DNA of 64,000 nt from Drancourtella massiliensis (GCF_016900655.1 NZ_JACJKH010000006.1:62001-126000); one strand, 5' to 3'. Shown: positions 51,728-60,451, counted from the stretch's first letter. A program made the numbers and translations. Notes: generated from the sequence alone by a model not told the origin.

Positions 51728-53047
51728 ATGCCAAAAGTAGTAAAATTCGGAGGAAGCTCTCTTGCAAGCGCGGCCCAGTTCCAGAAAGCGGGAGAGATCA
51801 TCCGAAGTGAAAAGTCGAGAAAATATGTAATACCGTCGGCACCCGGAAAACGGAACTCCAGAGATACCAAGATTACGGACATGCTTTACTTGTGCTATGA
51901 CAAGGCCGAGAAAGGGCTGGATTATTCTGAGGAGTGGAAGTTCATTACATCCCGCTATCAGGAAATCATCGACGGGCTTTCCCTTATTCTTTCTCTTGAG
52001 AAAGAGTTTGAACAGATCCGGGAGCAGTTTGAGCAGAAAGCAGGACGGCAGTACGCGGCCTCCAGAGGCGAATACCTGAACGGACTGATTATGGCTGCCT
52101 ATTTGGAGTTTGAGTTTGTCGATGCCGCTGATGTGATCTCCTTCGACAAAGACGGACGTCTTAATACGGAAAAAACCAATTCCATGCTGCAGCAGCGCCT
52201 GGAAAATACCGGATGTGCGGTCATTCCTGGATTTTACGGAAGCGATCCGGATGGAAACGTAACCACCTTTTCCAGAGGAGGATCAGATATCACCGGATCC
52301 CTTGTGGCAAAGGCCGTTCACGCTGATCTTTACGAGAACTGGACGGATGTTTCCGGATTTCTGGTGGCAGATCCGCGGATTGTCAAAGATCCGGCAGTGA
52401 TTGAAACGATCACCTACCGGGAACTGCGTGAGCTGTCCTATATGGGAGCGACTGTCCTGCATGAGGATGCGATTTTCCCGGTACGAAAGGAAGGAATTCC
52501 GATCAACATCCGGAATACGAACCGGCCGGAGGACCCGGGGACCTTGATTGTGGAGGACACCTGCCGGCACCCGCGGTTTACGATCACCGGAATTGCCGGA
52601 AAGAAAGGATTTGCATCCGTCACGATTGACAAGGCCATGATGAACACGGAAGTCGGCTTCTGCCGGAAGGTGCTTCAGGTATTCGAGGAAAACAATGTCT
52701 GTATCGAACACATGCCTTCTGGGATCGATACGATGACGGTGTTCGTTCATCAGGATGAATTTGAAAGCAAAGAGCAGAAAGTCCTTGCAGGCATCCACCG
52801 TGCCGTGTCACCGGACTTTATTGAACTGGAATCCGATCTGGCACTGATTGCTGTCGTGGGAAGAGGAATGCGTCAGACGAGGGGAACGTCCGGACGTATC
52901 TTCGCGGCATTGTCCCACGCCAATGTCAATGTCAAGATGATCGACCAGGGATCCAGCGAGCTTAACATCATCATCGGCGTGCGGTGCCATGATTTTGAAC
53001 AGGCAATCACGGCGATTTACGATATTTTTGTGAATACACAGCTTTAA
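51728..53047 (+). CDS. lysC: Aspartate kinase
   Basis: A 439-residue aspartokinase. VVKFGGSSLASA near residue 3 is the kinase start, FSRGGSDITGSLVA near 181 the substrate-binding part, and the C-terminal 120 residues carry two ACT-like domains (about 300-439) for feedback by lysine or threonine. The start at 51728 gives the usual MPKVVKFGG beginning and fits GAAGGAG; GTG at 51710 is less likely. No other threonine or lysine gene is near. Confidence 0.9.
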   Translation: MPKVVKFGGSSLASAAQFQKAGEIIRSEKSRKYVIPSAPGKRNSRDTKITDMLYLCYDKAEKGLDYSEEWKFITSRYQEIIDGLSLILSLEKEFEQIREQFEQKAGRQYAASRGEYLNGLIMAAYLEFEFVDAADVISFDKDGRLNTEKTNSMLQQRLENTGCAVIPGFYGSDPDGNVTTFSRGGSDITGSLVAKAVHADLYENWTDVSGFLVADPRIVKDPAVIETITYRELRELSYMGATVLHEDAIFPVRKEGIPINIRNTNRPEDPGTLIVEDTCRHPRFTITGIAGKKGFASVTIDKAMMNTEVGFCRKVLQVFEENNVCIEHMPSGIDTMTVFVHQDEFESKEQKVLAGIHRAVSPDFIELESDLALIAVVGRGMRQTRGTSGRIFAALSHANVNVKMIDQGSSELNIIIGVRCHDFEQAITAIYDIFVNTQL

Positions 53048-53086
53048 AAACAACTTACAGGAAAGATTTATAGAAGAGGTTTTAAA

Positions 53087-53512
53087 ATGAATATTTTATT
53101 TTTTCTGCATCCAAAGGCAGAACTGGCTTTTATCTACGATTATCACACAGTACGTCAGGCAATGGAGATTATGGAGCATTATAAATATTCCTGCGTGCCG
53201 ATTTTGAATAAAGAGGGAAAATATGTCGGGACCATTACAGAAGGGGATCTTTTGTGGGGACTGAAGGATTCCCATACCCTTGATATCCGGCAGGCTGAAA
53301 ACCTTTCCGTCATGAAATTTGAAAGAAGGCATGATTACCTTCCGGTCAGCATTGAGGCGGATATGGAAGATCTGGTAAAGCGGGCCATGGAGCAGAATTT
53401 TGTACCGGTGGAGGACGATCAGCATTTCTTTATCGGTATTGTGACAAGACGTGATATCATCGGATATCTGAATGACAAAGTTAAGGGAAGCGGCGATAAG
53501 AATGACGATTGA
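53087..53512 (+). CDS. CBS-domain protein
   Basis: A 141-residue protein made of two CBS motifs (about 12-65 and 85-135): HTVRQAMEIMEHYKYSCVPILN near 18 and FVPVEDDQHFFIGIVTRRDII near 108. CBS pairs bind adenosyl nucleotides. No catalytic domain is attached, so it may bind AMP/ATP as a sensor or act with another protein. It lies between aspartate kinase and an amidohydrolase and overlaps the latter. Confidence 0.85.
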   Translation: MNILFFLHPKAELAFIYDYHTVRQAMEIMEHYKYSCVPILNKEGKYVGTITEGDLLWGLKDSHTLDIRQAENLSVMKFERRHDYLPVSIEADMEDLVKRAMEQNFVPVEDDQHFFIGIVTRRDIIGYLNDKVKGSGDKNDD

Positions 53513-54302
53513 TTTTCACACCCACATTTTTCCGGAAAAGATTGTGGAGCGTACCATCTCCTTTCTGGAACAGCAGTGTGGAGAAAAAGCTCACCTGTCC
53601 GGAACATACGAATCCCTCCTGGAATCCATGGAGAAGTCAGGAATCGGGAGAAGTATTGTACTTCCGGTTGTGACAAAGCCTTCTCAGTTTGATTCGATCA
53701 ACCGGTTCGCAATGGAGGTCACGGAGAAGACCGGAGGAAAGCTTCTTTCTTTTGGCGGGATTCATCCGGCATGCGACCATCTGAAAGAACGGCTGCAGGA
53801 GCTGAAACGAAACGGATTTCAGGGGATCAAGCTTCATCCGGATTACCAGGAGACACGGTTTGATGATCCCGGCTATCTGAAGATTCTGGACTATGCATCG
53901 GAACTGGGAATGATCATCAGTGTCCATGCAGGACTGGATCCGGGATATCCGGATTTTGTACATGCTACTCCTGCCATGATCCGGGATGTAATTCAGCAGG
54001 TTCATCCACAGAAGCTTATCCTTGCCCATATGGGCGGATTTATGCGCTGGGATGAGGTGGAGGAATGCCTGATCGGGAAAGATGTCTGGCTGGATACGGC
54101 AGCCTGCTTCACAAAGATTCCGGACGAACAGTTTCTACGGATTGTGTCCGAACACGGAGCGGACCGGATTCTCTTTGCGACAGATTCGCCATGGGCAGGA
54201 CAGAGTGAATTTCTCCGGTATTTTCAGGGACTGGATCTTTCATCTGAAGATAAGGAAAATATCCTTTGGAAAAATGCAGAAAAATTACTGAAAAGTGCTT
54301 GA
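53502..54302 (+). CDS. Amidohydrolase family protein
   Basis: A 266-residue metal-dependent hydrolase of the amidohydrolase-2 (ACMSD-like) group: IDFHTHIFPEK near residue 3 has two metal His, GIKLHPDYQ near 109, ISVHAGLDP with a His near 138, LILAHMGG near 171, and FATDSPWAG near 226 with the final Asp. The substrate is unknown. Start at 53502 was chosen from the usual MTIDFHTH beginning; an in-frame ATG exists at 53472. It precedes the rplU operon. Confidence 0.85.
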   Translation: MTIDFHTHIFPEKIVERTISFLEQQCGEKAHLSGTYESLLESMEKSGIGRSIVLPVVTKPSQFDSINRFAMEVTEKTGGKLLSFGGIHPACDHLKERLQELKRNGFQGIKLHPDYQETRFDDPGYLKILDYASELGMIISVHAGLDPGYPDFVHATPAMIRDVIQQVHPQKLILAHMGGFMRWDEVEECLIGKDVWLDTAACFTKIPDEQFLRIVSEHGADRILFATDSPWAGQSEFLRYFQGLDLSSEDKENILWKNAEKLLKSA

Positions 54303-54327
54303 TTTTCCTAAAAGGTCATGCTAATAT
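54299..54327 (+). promoter_or_regulatory. Promoter of the rplU operon
   Basis: TTGATT (54299-54304) and TAATAT (54322-54327) with a 17-base spacer; the -10 has the TGn extension (TGC). Confidence 0.65.
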
Positions 54328-54329
54328 AT

Positions 54330-54410
54330 ATGAGTATGCCGCACAGCGAGGTTTCAAAGTTTCTTTTCAGGACACCGAAGCTGGCGAGTAATGATAATAG
54401 GAGGTGCCAT
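54330..54410 (+). ncRNA. L21 leader (ribosomal protein leader)
   Basis: The 80-base leader before rplU carries the features of the Rfam L21_leader: a CGCACAGCGAGG segment and a closing GGACACCGAAGCUGGCGAG segment before the GGAGGUGCC ribosome site. In Firmicutes this element is thought to let L21 control its own operon. It was recognised by pattern only. Confidence 0.65.
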
Positions 54411-54719
54411 ATGTACGCAATTATAGCAACAGGTGGTAAACAGTACAAAGTAGCTGAAGGCGATATCATTAAGGTAGAAAAGCTCGGAGCAGAAGCTGGT
54501 ACGACTTACACATTTGATCAGGTTCTTGCAGTGAGCAATGACGGACTGAAGATCGGTAATCCGACAGTGGAAGGTGCAACTGTAGAAGCGTCTGTACTTG
54601 GAGACGGCAAAGCGAAAAAAGTTGTCGTTTACAAATACAAACCGAAGACAGGCTACCACAAGAAAAACGGTCACAGACAGCAGTACACAGCTGTGAAGAT
54701 TGAAAAAATCAACGCTTAA
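54411..54719 (+). CDS. rplU: 50S ribosomal protein L21
   Basis: A 102-residue protein, full length for L21. [20 protein letters not shown] at the start and a basic [20 protein letters not shown] near 75 are diagnostic. It binds 23S rRNA. A frame extension to 54318 without a proper ribosome site is ignored. Confidence 0.97.
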   Translation: MYAIIATGGKQYKVAEGDIIKVEKLGAEAGTTYTFDQVLAVSNDGLKIGNPTVEGATVEASVLGDGKAKKVVVYKYKPKTGYHKKNGHRQQYTAVKIEKINA

Positions 54720-54724
54720 TCAAA

Positions 54725-55057
54725 ATGATTAAGATTACGGTTTATCAAAATGCAAAAAATGAGTATGTCGGTTTCCTGACAGAGGGACATGCCGGATACG
54801 CTCCGGCAGGTGAAGACATCGTCTGTGCAGCTGCGTCAATGCTTGTGATCAACACGGTCAATTCCATTGAGGCCTTCACTCAGGACGAGGCTTCTGTCAC
54901 AGCCGATGATGAGAGCGGAAAGATCGATTACCGGTTTTTACATTCTCCATCGAAGGAAGCGGCATTACTGTTTTCCGCCATGGTTCTGGGACTTCAGAAT
55001 ATGGCAGAAGATGAAGAGTACAGAAAATATATTGATTTGAGATTCAGGGAGGTGTAA
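54725..55057 (+). CDS. prp: Ribosomal-processing cysteine protease Prp
   Basis: A 110-residue protein with the Prp motifs: FLTEGHAGYAPAGEDIVCAAASML, in which His (near 22) and Cys (near 34) form the catalytic pair. It removes the N-terminal extension of L27, encoded by the next gene. It sits between rplU and rpmA as is normal in Firmicutes. Confidence 0.93.
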   Translation: MIKITVYQNAKNEYVGFLTEGHAGYAPAGEDIVCAAASMLVINTVNSIEAFTQDEASVTADDESGKIDYRFLHSPSKEAALLFSAMVLGLQNMAEDEEYRKYIDLRFREV

Positions 55058-55060
55058 ACC

Positions 55061-55345
55061 ATGATGAAATTAAACCTTCAGTTTTTCGCTCATAAAAAGG
55101 GAGTTGGTTCTACAAAGAACGGACGTGATTCCGAGTCCAAGAGACTTGGTGCCAAGAGAGCAGACGGACAGTTCGTCAAAGCCGGCAACATCCTTTACAG
55201 ACAGCGCGGAACAAAGATTCATCCGGGTGTAAATGTTGGACGCGGTGGAGATGACACATTATTTGCTACATCTGACGGTATCGTAAGATTCGAAAGAAAG
55301 GGCAGAGACAAGAAACAGGTTTCTGTATACCCGGTAGCTGAGTAG
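55061..55345 (+). CDS. rpmA: 50S ribosomal protein L27
   Basis: A 94-residue L27. The N-terminus [15 protein letters not shown] carries the extension cleaved by Prp after the FF/A position, exposing the residues that reach the peptidyl-transferase centre. [19 protein letters not shown] and [10 protein letters not shown] are also typical. ATG at 55061 or 55064 both work; the second gives the classical start. Confidence 0.97.
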   Translation: MMKLNLQFFAHKKGVGSTKNGRDSESKRLGAKRADGQFVKAGNILYRQRGTKIHPGVNVGRGGDDTLFATSDGIVRFERKGRDKKQVSVYPVAE

Positions 55346-55379
55346 TCATCTGCTGATGTTATGAATCGAAGAACATACA

Positions 55380-55418
55380 AAGGCTTCAAATCTGGTCGGT
55401 TTGAAGCCTTGTTTTTTA
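55380..55418 (+). terminator. Terminator of the rplU-prp-rpmA operon
   Basis: AAGGCTTCAAA (55380-55390) pairs with TTTGAAGCCTT (55400-55410), followed by G and six T. It overlaps the obg promoter. Confidence 0.85.
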
Positions 55419-55437
55419 CACCTTTTCTTTATATAAT
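55409..55437 (+). promoter_or_regulatory. Promoter of obg operon, overlapping the terminator
   Basis: TTGTTT (55409-55414) and TATAAT (55432-55437) with a 17-base spacer. The -35 lies in the terminator T tract. Confidence 0.6.
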
Positions 55438-55480
55438 GTAGTAGAAACAAGCTGTAACACTTTTTTGAGAGGAAAGAAAC

Positions 55481-56767
55481 ATGTTTGCAGACAGAGCAAA
55501 AATTTTTATAAAATCAGGAAAAGGCGGCGACGGACACGTTAGCTTCCGCCGTGAGCTTTATGTTCCAAACGGCGGCCCGGACGGCGGCGACGGCGGCAAG
55601 GGCGGCGACGTGGTTTTTGAAATCGATGACGGCCTGAATACGCTCGTAGATTTCAGACACCGCCGTAAATACTGCGCGGAACCGGGTGAGAACGGCAAGA
55701 AAAAGCGCTGCCACGGAGCAAACGGAAAAGACATTGTCCTCCGTGTTCCGGAAGGTACGATCGTAAGAGAAGCGGAGACCGGAAAGGTCGTAGCTGATAT
55801 GTCCGGTGACAACCGCCGGCAGATCATCTTAAAAGGCGGTAAAGGCGGTCTTGGAAACCAGCACTTTGCAACTTCCACCATGCAGGTTCCGAAGTATGCA
55901 CAGCCGGGACAGCCGGCCCAGGAACTCTGGGTGAATCTGGAGCTCAAGGTCATTGCCGATGTAGGACTTCTCGGTTTCCCGAATGTCGGAAAATCCACGT
56001 TCCTGTCCAGAGTAACGAATGCGAACCCGAAGATCGCTAACTATCACTTTACGACACTGGCGCCAAACCTGGGTGTTGTAGATCTGGCAGACGGAGAGGG
56101 ATTTGTCCTGGCGGATATTCCGGGACTGATCGAAGGTGCCTCACTTGGAGCAGGACTTGGACACGAGTTTCTCCGCCATATCGAACGTACAAAGATGATG
56201 ATTCATGTGGTGGATGCTGCCGGAAGTGAAGGCAGAGACCCGATCGAGGATATCTACAAAATCAACGGTGAACTTGAAAAATATAATAAAGAACTTTCCG
56301 AACGCCCTCAGGTCATTGCGGCAAATAAAACCGATCTGATCTACGAAGGCGATGAAGATCCGGTAGAGCGGATCCGGGCTGAGTTCGAGCCAAAAGGATA
56401 TAAGGTGTTTGCCATCTCCGGTGTGACAGGAGAGGGAATTCAGGATCTGTTATGGTATGTGAATAACGAACTGAAAAAGCTGGATTCCAAACCGATCACC
56501 TTTGCGCAGGAGTTCTTCCCGGAGGACGAGCTTTTGGTTGCGGATCTTCCGTACACAGTGGAGAAAGAAGAAGACGGTGTCTTTGTAGTAGAAGGACCGA
56601 AGATCGAAAAGATGCTTGGATATACCAATCTCGATTCCGAGAAAGGATTCCGCTTCTTCCAGAACTTCCTCAAGGAAGCCGGTATTCTGGAAAAACTGGA
56701 AGAGCTTGGTGTTCAGGAAGGCGACACAATCCGGATGTACGGACTGAGTTTTGAGTATTTTAAATAG
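55481..56767 (+). CDS. obg: GTPase Obg (CgtA)
   Basis: A 428-residue Obg. A Gly-rich Obg fold (1-158, with GGPDGGDGGKGGDVVFE), the G domain with GFPNVGKSTFL (G1) near 165, DIPGLIEGA (G3) near 213 and NKTDL (G4) near 283, and the C-terminal OCT domain (about 350-428) are complete. It functions in 50S subunit assembly and stress control. The operon continues with yhbY, nadD, yqeK and rsfS. Confidence 0.97.
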   Translation: MFADRAKIFIKSGKGGDGHVSFRRELYVPNGGPDGGDGGKGGDVVFEIDDGLNTLVDFRHRRKYCAEPGENGKKKRCHGANGKDIVLRVPEGTIVREAETGKVVADMSGDNRRQIILKGGKGGLGNQHFATSTMQVPKYAQPGQPAQELWVNLELKVIADVGLLGFPNVGKSTFLSRVTNANPKIANYHFTTLAPNLGVVDLADGEGFVLADIPGLIEGASLGAGLGHEFLRHIERTKMMIHVVDAAGSEGRDPIEDIYKINGELEKYNKELSERPQVIAANKTDLIYEGDEDPVERIRAEFEPKGYKVFAISGVTGEGIQDLLWYVNNELKKLDSKPITFAQEFFPEDELLVADLPYTVEKEEDGVFVVEGPKIEKMLGYTNLDSEKGFRFFQNFLKEAGILEKLEELGVQEGDTIRMYGLSFEYFK

Positions 56768-56799
56768 GAATAGAGTGAAAAACAGAAAGGAATATACAC

Positions 56800-57093
56800 A
56801 TGACGTCAAAGCAGAGAGCATATTTGAAAAGTCTTGCCATGACTATGGATCCGATTCTTCAGATCGGAAAATTCAGCATGACGCCGGAACTGACCGGTGC
56901 TGTACAGGAAGCACTGGAAGCAAGAGAATTGATCAAGATCAATGTTCTGAAAAACTGTGCAGATGATCCGCGTGAAATCGCGGAGATGCTTGCTGAGCGC
57001 ACTCACTCTCAGGTAGTGCAGGTCATCGGCAAAAAGATCGTCCTTTACAAAGAGGGCAAAAAAGAGAAAAAGAAAATCGAACTTCCGAGGTAG
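56800..57093 (+). CDS. yhbY: YhbY family RNA-binding protein (CRS1-YhbY domain)
   Basis: A 97-residue protein: the KQRAYLKSLAMTMDPILQIGKFSMTPELTGAV stretch is the CRS1-YhbY fold and the VLKNCADDPREIAEMLAE region follows. It binds 23S rRNA precursors in 50S assembly. Its place between obg and nadD is typical. Confidence 0.93.
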   Translation: MTSKQRAYLKSLAMTMDPILQIGKFSMTPELTGAVQEALEARELIKINVLKNCADDPREIAEMLAERTHSQVVQVIGKKIVLYKEGKKEKKKIELPR

Positions 57094-57097
57094 CCAG

Positions 57098-57709
57098 ATG
57101 AAGACAGGAATCATGGGAGGAACCTTTAATCCTATTCATAACGGACATCTGATTCTTGCCGGACATGTGATGGATGAGTTCGGTCTTGACGAAATCTGGT
57201 TTATGCCAAATGGTAATCCCCCGCATAAGCAGCCGGAAAAGACCGGTGCAGGGATGGGAGACCGTCTGGAAATGGTAAAGCTTGCAATCAGCGGGAAGCC
57301 GCATTTTTCCCTTCAGCCTTATGAAGTGGAAAAGGATACGGTTTCCTATTCCTATGAAACAATGGAATATTTCAAAGACGCTTTCCCGGAGAGGGAGTTC
57401 TTCTATATTGTAGGGGCAGATTCCCTTTTTCAGATGGAAACATGGCGGCATCCGGACCGGTTTTTACATTCCTGTTCCATTATTGCCGCAAAGCGCGATT
57501 TAAGTGAGACAGATGCAGCCATGGAGGCTCAGATCCGGCATCTGGAAAACACATACGAAACGACGATTCTGTTTTCCCATTCTCCGGTATTTGAAGTATC
57601 ATCCAGTGAAATCCGTGAGATGGTAGAAGAGGGAAAGGACATCAGCCGGCTTGTTCCGTCTGATGTAGCTTCCTATATTTCTGACCATCGTCTATACAGG
57701 GAGGAATAG
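57098..57709 (+). CDS. nadD: Nicotinate-nucleotide adenylyltransferase
   Basis: A 203-residue NadD. MGGTFNPIHNGHLILAG near residue 3 has the nucleotidyltransferase GxFxPxHxGH motif, and SPVFEVSSSEIREMV near 164 holds the SSxxIR motif. It makes NaAD from nicotinate mononucleotide and ATP, which in turn is the substrate of LarB elsewhere in this window. The gene follows yhbY by 4 bases. Confidence 0.95.
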   Translation: MKTGIMGGTFNPIHNGHLILAGHVMDEFGLDEIWFMPNGNPPHKQPEKTGAGMGDRLEMVKLAISGKPHFSLQPYEVEKDTVSYSYETMEYFKDAFPEREFFYIVGADSLFQMETWRHPDRFLHSCSIIAAKRDLSETDAAMEAQIRHLENTYETTILFSHSPVFEVSSSEIREMVEEGKDISRLVPSDVASYISDHRLYREE

Positions 57710-57712
57710 AAG

Positions 57713-58291
57713 ATGAGCAATGCAATCCATAAGATGCGTAAAAAAGTGAAAAAATACCTGGATCAGGACAGATATGAGCACACGCTTGGCGTGATGTATC
57801 TGTGTGCATCCCTGGCCATGCGTTACAATGAAGACATTAACGAGGCCATGATCGCAGGTCTCCTTCACGACTGTGCCAAATGTATCCCGTCCAAAAAGAA
57901 AATCCGGCTCTGTGAGAAATACCATTTATCGATTTCAGAAAGCGAGCGTCAGAATCCGAGTCTGCTTCACGCAAAGCTTGGCGCCTACCTGGCAGCAACG
58001 AAATATCATGTCCGGGATCAGCGGATTCTGGATGCGATCATCTGCCATACGACCGGAAAGCCGAAGATGACCATGCTGGATAAGATTCTTTATATCGCGG
58101 ACTATATCGAGCCGGGAAGAAAAGAGGCACCGAATCTTCCGGAAGTCAGAAAACTGGCTTTTCAGGATATTGACGCCTGCCTTTATCTGATTCTGAAGGA
58201 TTCCCTTGCCTACCTTCACACCCGCAATCTGGCCATTGACCCTATGACAGAGAAGACATATTTATACTATAAGAACTATCTGAACAAATAA
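57713..58291 (+). CDS. yqeK: HD domain protein YqeK, Ap4A hydrolase
   Basis: A 192-residue HD-domain protein: RYEHTLGVMYLCASLA, AMIAGLLHDCAK with the HD pair, ICHTTGKPKMTMLDKILYIADYIEP with the second His and Asp. YqeK proteins split diadenosine tetraphosphate symmetrically. It starts 3 bases after nadD and precedes rsfS, the conserved order. Confidence 0.94.
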   Translation: MSNAIHKMRKKVKKYLDQDRYEHTLGVMYLCASLAMRYNEDINEAMIAGLLHDCAKCIPSKKKIRLCEKYHLSISESERQNPSLLHAKLGAYLAATKYHVRDQRILDAIICHTTGKPKMTMLDKILYIADYIEPGRKEAPNLPEVRKLAFQDIDACLYLILKDSLAYLHTRNLAIDPMTEKTYLYYKNYLNK

Positions 58292-58312
58292 TCAAAAACA
58301 GGAGGAAGATGG

Positions 58313-58681
58313 ATGAGCAACGCATTAGAAACATCAAAAAAGATGGCAGCCGCTGCCTGCCGTGCGCTGGACAGCAAAAAAGGCGAAGATATCCGGGTCA
58401 TTGATATCTCGGAAATCAGTGTACTGGCCGATTATTTCATCATTGCAAACGGAAACAGCAACAGTCAGGTACAGGCTCTTGTAGATAACGTTGAGGAAGA
58501 GCTTGCAAAAGAAGGATATACCGTAAAACAGCGGGAAGGCTATGGACTTGGGAACTGGGTGCTGCTCGATTTCGGAGATATTATCGTCCATGTATTTGAT
58601 AAAGAAAACCGTCTTTTCTACGATCTGGAACGTATCTGGAAAGATGGAAAGACGATCTCCATGGAAGATCTGGAAAAGTAA
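58313..58681 (+). CDS. rsfS: Ribosome silencing factor RsfS
   Basis: A 122-residue RsfS/YbeB: residues 30-110 contain DISEISVLADYFIIANGNSNSQVQAL and YGLGNWVLLDFGDIIVHVF, both diagnostic. It binds L14 and blocks subunit joining in starvation. Last gene of the operon, with a terminator behind it. Confidence 0.96.
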   Translation: MSNALETSKKMAAAACRALDSKKGEDIRVIDISEISVLADYFIIANGNSNSQVQALVDNVEEELAKEGYTVKQREGYGLGNWVLLDFGDIIVHVFDKENRLFYDLERIWKDGKTISMEDLEK

Positions 58682-58700
58682 ATCCTGACAGGAGATGAAG

Positions 58701-58735
58701 AAAAGGCTGCGAACCTCAGGTGCTCGCAGCCTTTT
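58701..58735. terminator. Bidirectional terminator between rsfS and lexA
   Basis: AAAAGGCTGCGA (58701-58712) pairs with TCGCAGCCTTTT (58724-58735). Its left end AAAA and right end TTTT let it work on both strands, serving the convergent rsfS and lexA genes. Confidence 0.85.
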
Positions 58736-58750
58736 GTAATATCAATATCC

Positions 58751-59368
58751 TTATCTCATAAATCTCAGCAGGCCGATCATCTTTCCGAGAATCGTAACTT
58801 CATCAACAATGATCGGATCCATGGCGTCATTCTCCGGCTGAAGCCGGTAGTGTCCGTCCTCTTTGAAAAACCGTTTCACTGTAGCCCCGTCCTCTACAAG
58901 GGCAACGACAATCTCGCCATTTTCCGCAGTCGGTCTCTGCTCAACTAAAATATAATCCCCGTCAAGAATTCCGACATTCACCATACTGTCACCGCGCACA
59001 CGAAGGAGAAATGTCTGATTGTTTGGAAGGTGCTCTACCGGAATCGGGAAATAGTCTTCAATATTCTGCTCTGCCAGAAGCGGCTCTCCTGCAGCTACAC
59101 GTCCGATAATCGGCACCTGTGCCATCTCGCGGCGTGTCAGATTAAACGACTCGTCCAGAATCTCGATCGCACGCGGCTTCGTCGGGTCTCTCCGGATGTA
59201 CCCGTTCTTCTCCAGCGTCTCAAGATGAGAGTGGACAGAAGAAGTAGATTTCAAATGTACTGCTTCGCAGATTTCACGCACTGCCGGCGGAAATCCTCTT
59301 TCTAAAATCTGTGCTTTTATATATTCAAGAATCTCGGATTGCTTTTCTGTAATATTTCCGTTACCCAT
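58751..59368 (-). CDS. lexA: LexA repressor
   Basis: A 205-residue LexA. The N-terminal winged helix (1-72) has the STSSVHSHLETLEKNGYI recognition part. The autocleavage bond is Ala93-Gly94 (VAAGEP), the nucleophile Ser128 (GDSMVN) and the general base Lys165 (TVKRFF). It represses SOS genes until RecA-ssDNA triggers cleavage. Two LexA-like boxes lie upstream (59447-59472), consistent with autoregulation. Confidence 0.96.
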   Translation of the reverse strand: MGNGNITEKQSEILEYIKAQILERGFPPAVREICEAVHLKSTSSVHSHLETLEKNGYIRRDPTKPRAIEILDESFNLTRREMAQVPIIGRVAAGEPLLAEQNIEDYFPIPVEHLPNNQTFLLRVRGDSMVNVGILDGDYILVEQRPTAENGEIVVALVEDGATVKRFFKEDGHYRLQPENDAMDPIIVDEVTILGKMIGLLRFMR

Positions 59369-59446
59369 GGAATGTCCTCCTGCTTTCTAATGTCTCTGTC
59401 AGACTACATACTTTTTTTCTATTTTATCATAGCAAGGTATAAAAGG

Positions 59447-59472
59447 CAAACAAATGTTTAGAAAATATGTTC
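59447..59472. promoter_or_regulatory. Two LexA-like boxes at the lexA promoter
   Basis: CAAACAAATGTTTA (59447-59460) and GAAAATATGTTC (59461-59472) are imperfect forms of the Gram-positive box (GAAC-N4-GTTC). The first overlaps a possible minus-strand -35 (TTGTTT), 16 bases from TATGAT. Confidence 0.6.
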
Positions 59473-59513
59473 GATCTAACTCTTTTTTGCAAAAAAATAA
59501 GTGAATAAATATC

Positions 59514-59541
59514 TTGACTTCTATCTACCTTGTTATATAAT
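59514..59541 (+). promoter_or_regulatory. Promoter of the broken CPBP-like gene with inverted repeat
   Basis: TTGACT (59514-59519) and TATAAT (59536-59541) with 16 bases between. CTACCTTGT (59525-59533) and ACAAGGTAG (59562-59570) are inverted repeats around the start site, a possible operator for the BlaI-family repressor encoded downstream. Confidence 0.6.
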
Positions 59542-59585
59542 GTAGACAAGAACCTTATTATACAAGGTAGAATGGAGGGAACGTT

Positions 59586-59964
59586 ATGTTAAAAAAGAAT
59601 GAGAAAAAAGGACTGATCATTTATTTGGGAACAGTATTTGGTATCACTTTGTTGATGGGCTTTCTGGTGAGAGCAGCTTTCCGAAACAATCAACCCGTTA
59701 GCATTTATGCCGGTGTACAGATGCTTTATCCTGCGTATGAAACTAAACAGCATCTGGCTTCCTGCCATCATGCATTATTTAAACAACGGAATGGGCGCCT
59801 TGTTTACAAATCCAACAGCTGCGTCTCAGACAGAAGCACGAATTCTTTCCTGGCCGGATGTTTTTGCTAGTTCCATCATTATACTAATATTAACAATACC
59901 GTTTTTCGTTTTGTGTCACAGAATGAAAGAAAAATTCTTCAGATCGCCAAAACTATGCGAATAA
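59586..59964 (+). pseudogene. Remnant of a CPBP-type intramembrane protease
   Basis: The start encodes MLKKNEKKGLIIYLGTVFG and QMLYPA, as in lachnospiraceal CPBP proteins. It then jumps, via a frame change near 59750, to the C-terminal end of such proteins (AIMHYLNNGMGALFTN, ASSIIILILTIPFFVLCH). The middle, with the protease motifs, is missing. So it is deleted and broken. It still has a good promoter and a GGAGGG ribosome site. Confidence 0.7.
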
Positions 59965-60009
59965 ATCAAAATTCTCACAAAAATTTTACATTATTTCTAA
60001 AAAATTTGT

Positions 60010-60037
60010 TTGAAATCTCTCACAAATATGCTACGAT
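60010..60037 (+). promoter_or_regulatory. Probable promoter of the BlaI-family gene
   Basis: TTGAAA (60010-60015) and TACGAT (60032-60037), 16 bases apart, with TGC before the -10. The TACGATGT sequence resembles BlaI/MecI half-sites (TACA, TGTA). Confidence 0.5.
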
Positions 60038-60073
60038 GTTAATATAGATTAATTCATGTAAGGAGTGATAAGG

Positions 60074-60451
60074 TTGGGCGAATTGAAGAAAAGACAACTT
60101 GAAGTGATGGATGTATTGTGGGAATCCGGTGAACCTATGATTGCATCCGAAATTGTAAAAGCAAGAGAAGATCTGAATGTCAATACTGTGCAGGCTGCCC
60201 TCAGAAGCCTTGTTAAAAAGAATTATATTGAAGTAGCGGATATTGTTTACAGCGGGACAGTATTATCAAGGAGATATCGAACTCTTATTTCTAAGGAAGA
60301 TTATACAAATTCCATCGAAACGGATTTAAATAAAATTCTGCATAACCCATCCTTGTTTGCACACTACATCGATCAGATCGAAGAATTGGATCTCATTACA
60401 AAGTTAGAGCAGATTGTACATGAAAGAAAAGAGCAGTTGACAAATGAATAA
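60074..60451 (+). CDS. BlaI/MecI/CopY family transcriptional repressor
   Basis: A 125-residue winged-helix regulator: LKKRQLEVMDVLWESGEPMIASEIV and NVNTVQAALRSLVKKNYIEV are typical, with a C-terminal dimerisation helix. No BlaR/MecR sensor protease gene is adjacent, so the inducer is unknown. The TTG at 60074 is preferred: AAGGAG lies 9 bases upstream, while GTG at 60065 touches it. The remnant CPBP gene upstream may have been its target. Confidence 0.85.
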   Translation: MGELKKRQLEVMDVLWESGEPMIASEIVKAREDLNVNTVQAALRSLVKKNYIEVADIVYSGTVLSRRYRTLISKEDYTNSIETDLNKILHNPSLFAHYIDQIEELDLITKLEQIVHERKEQLTNE

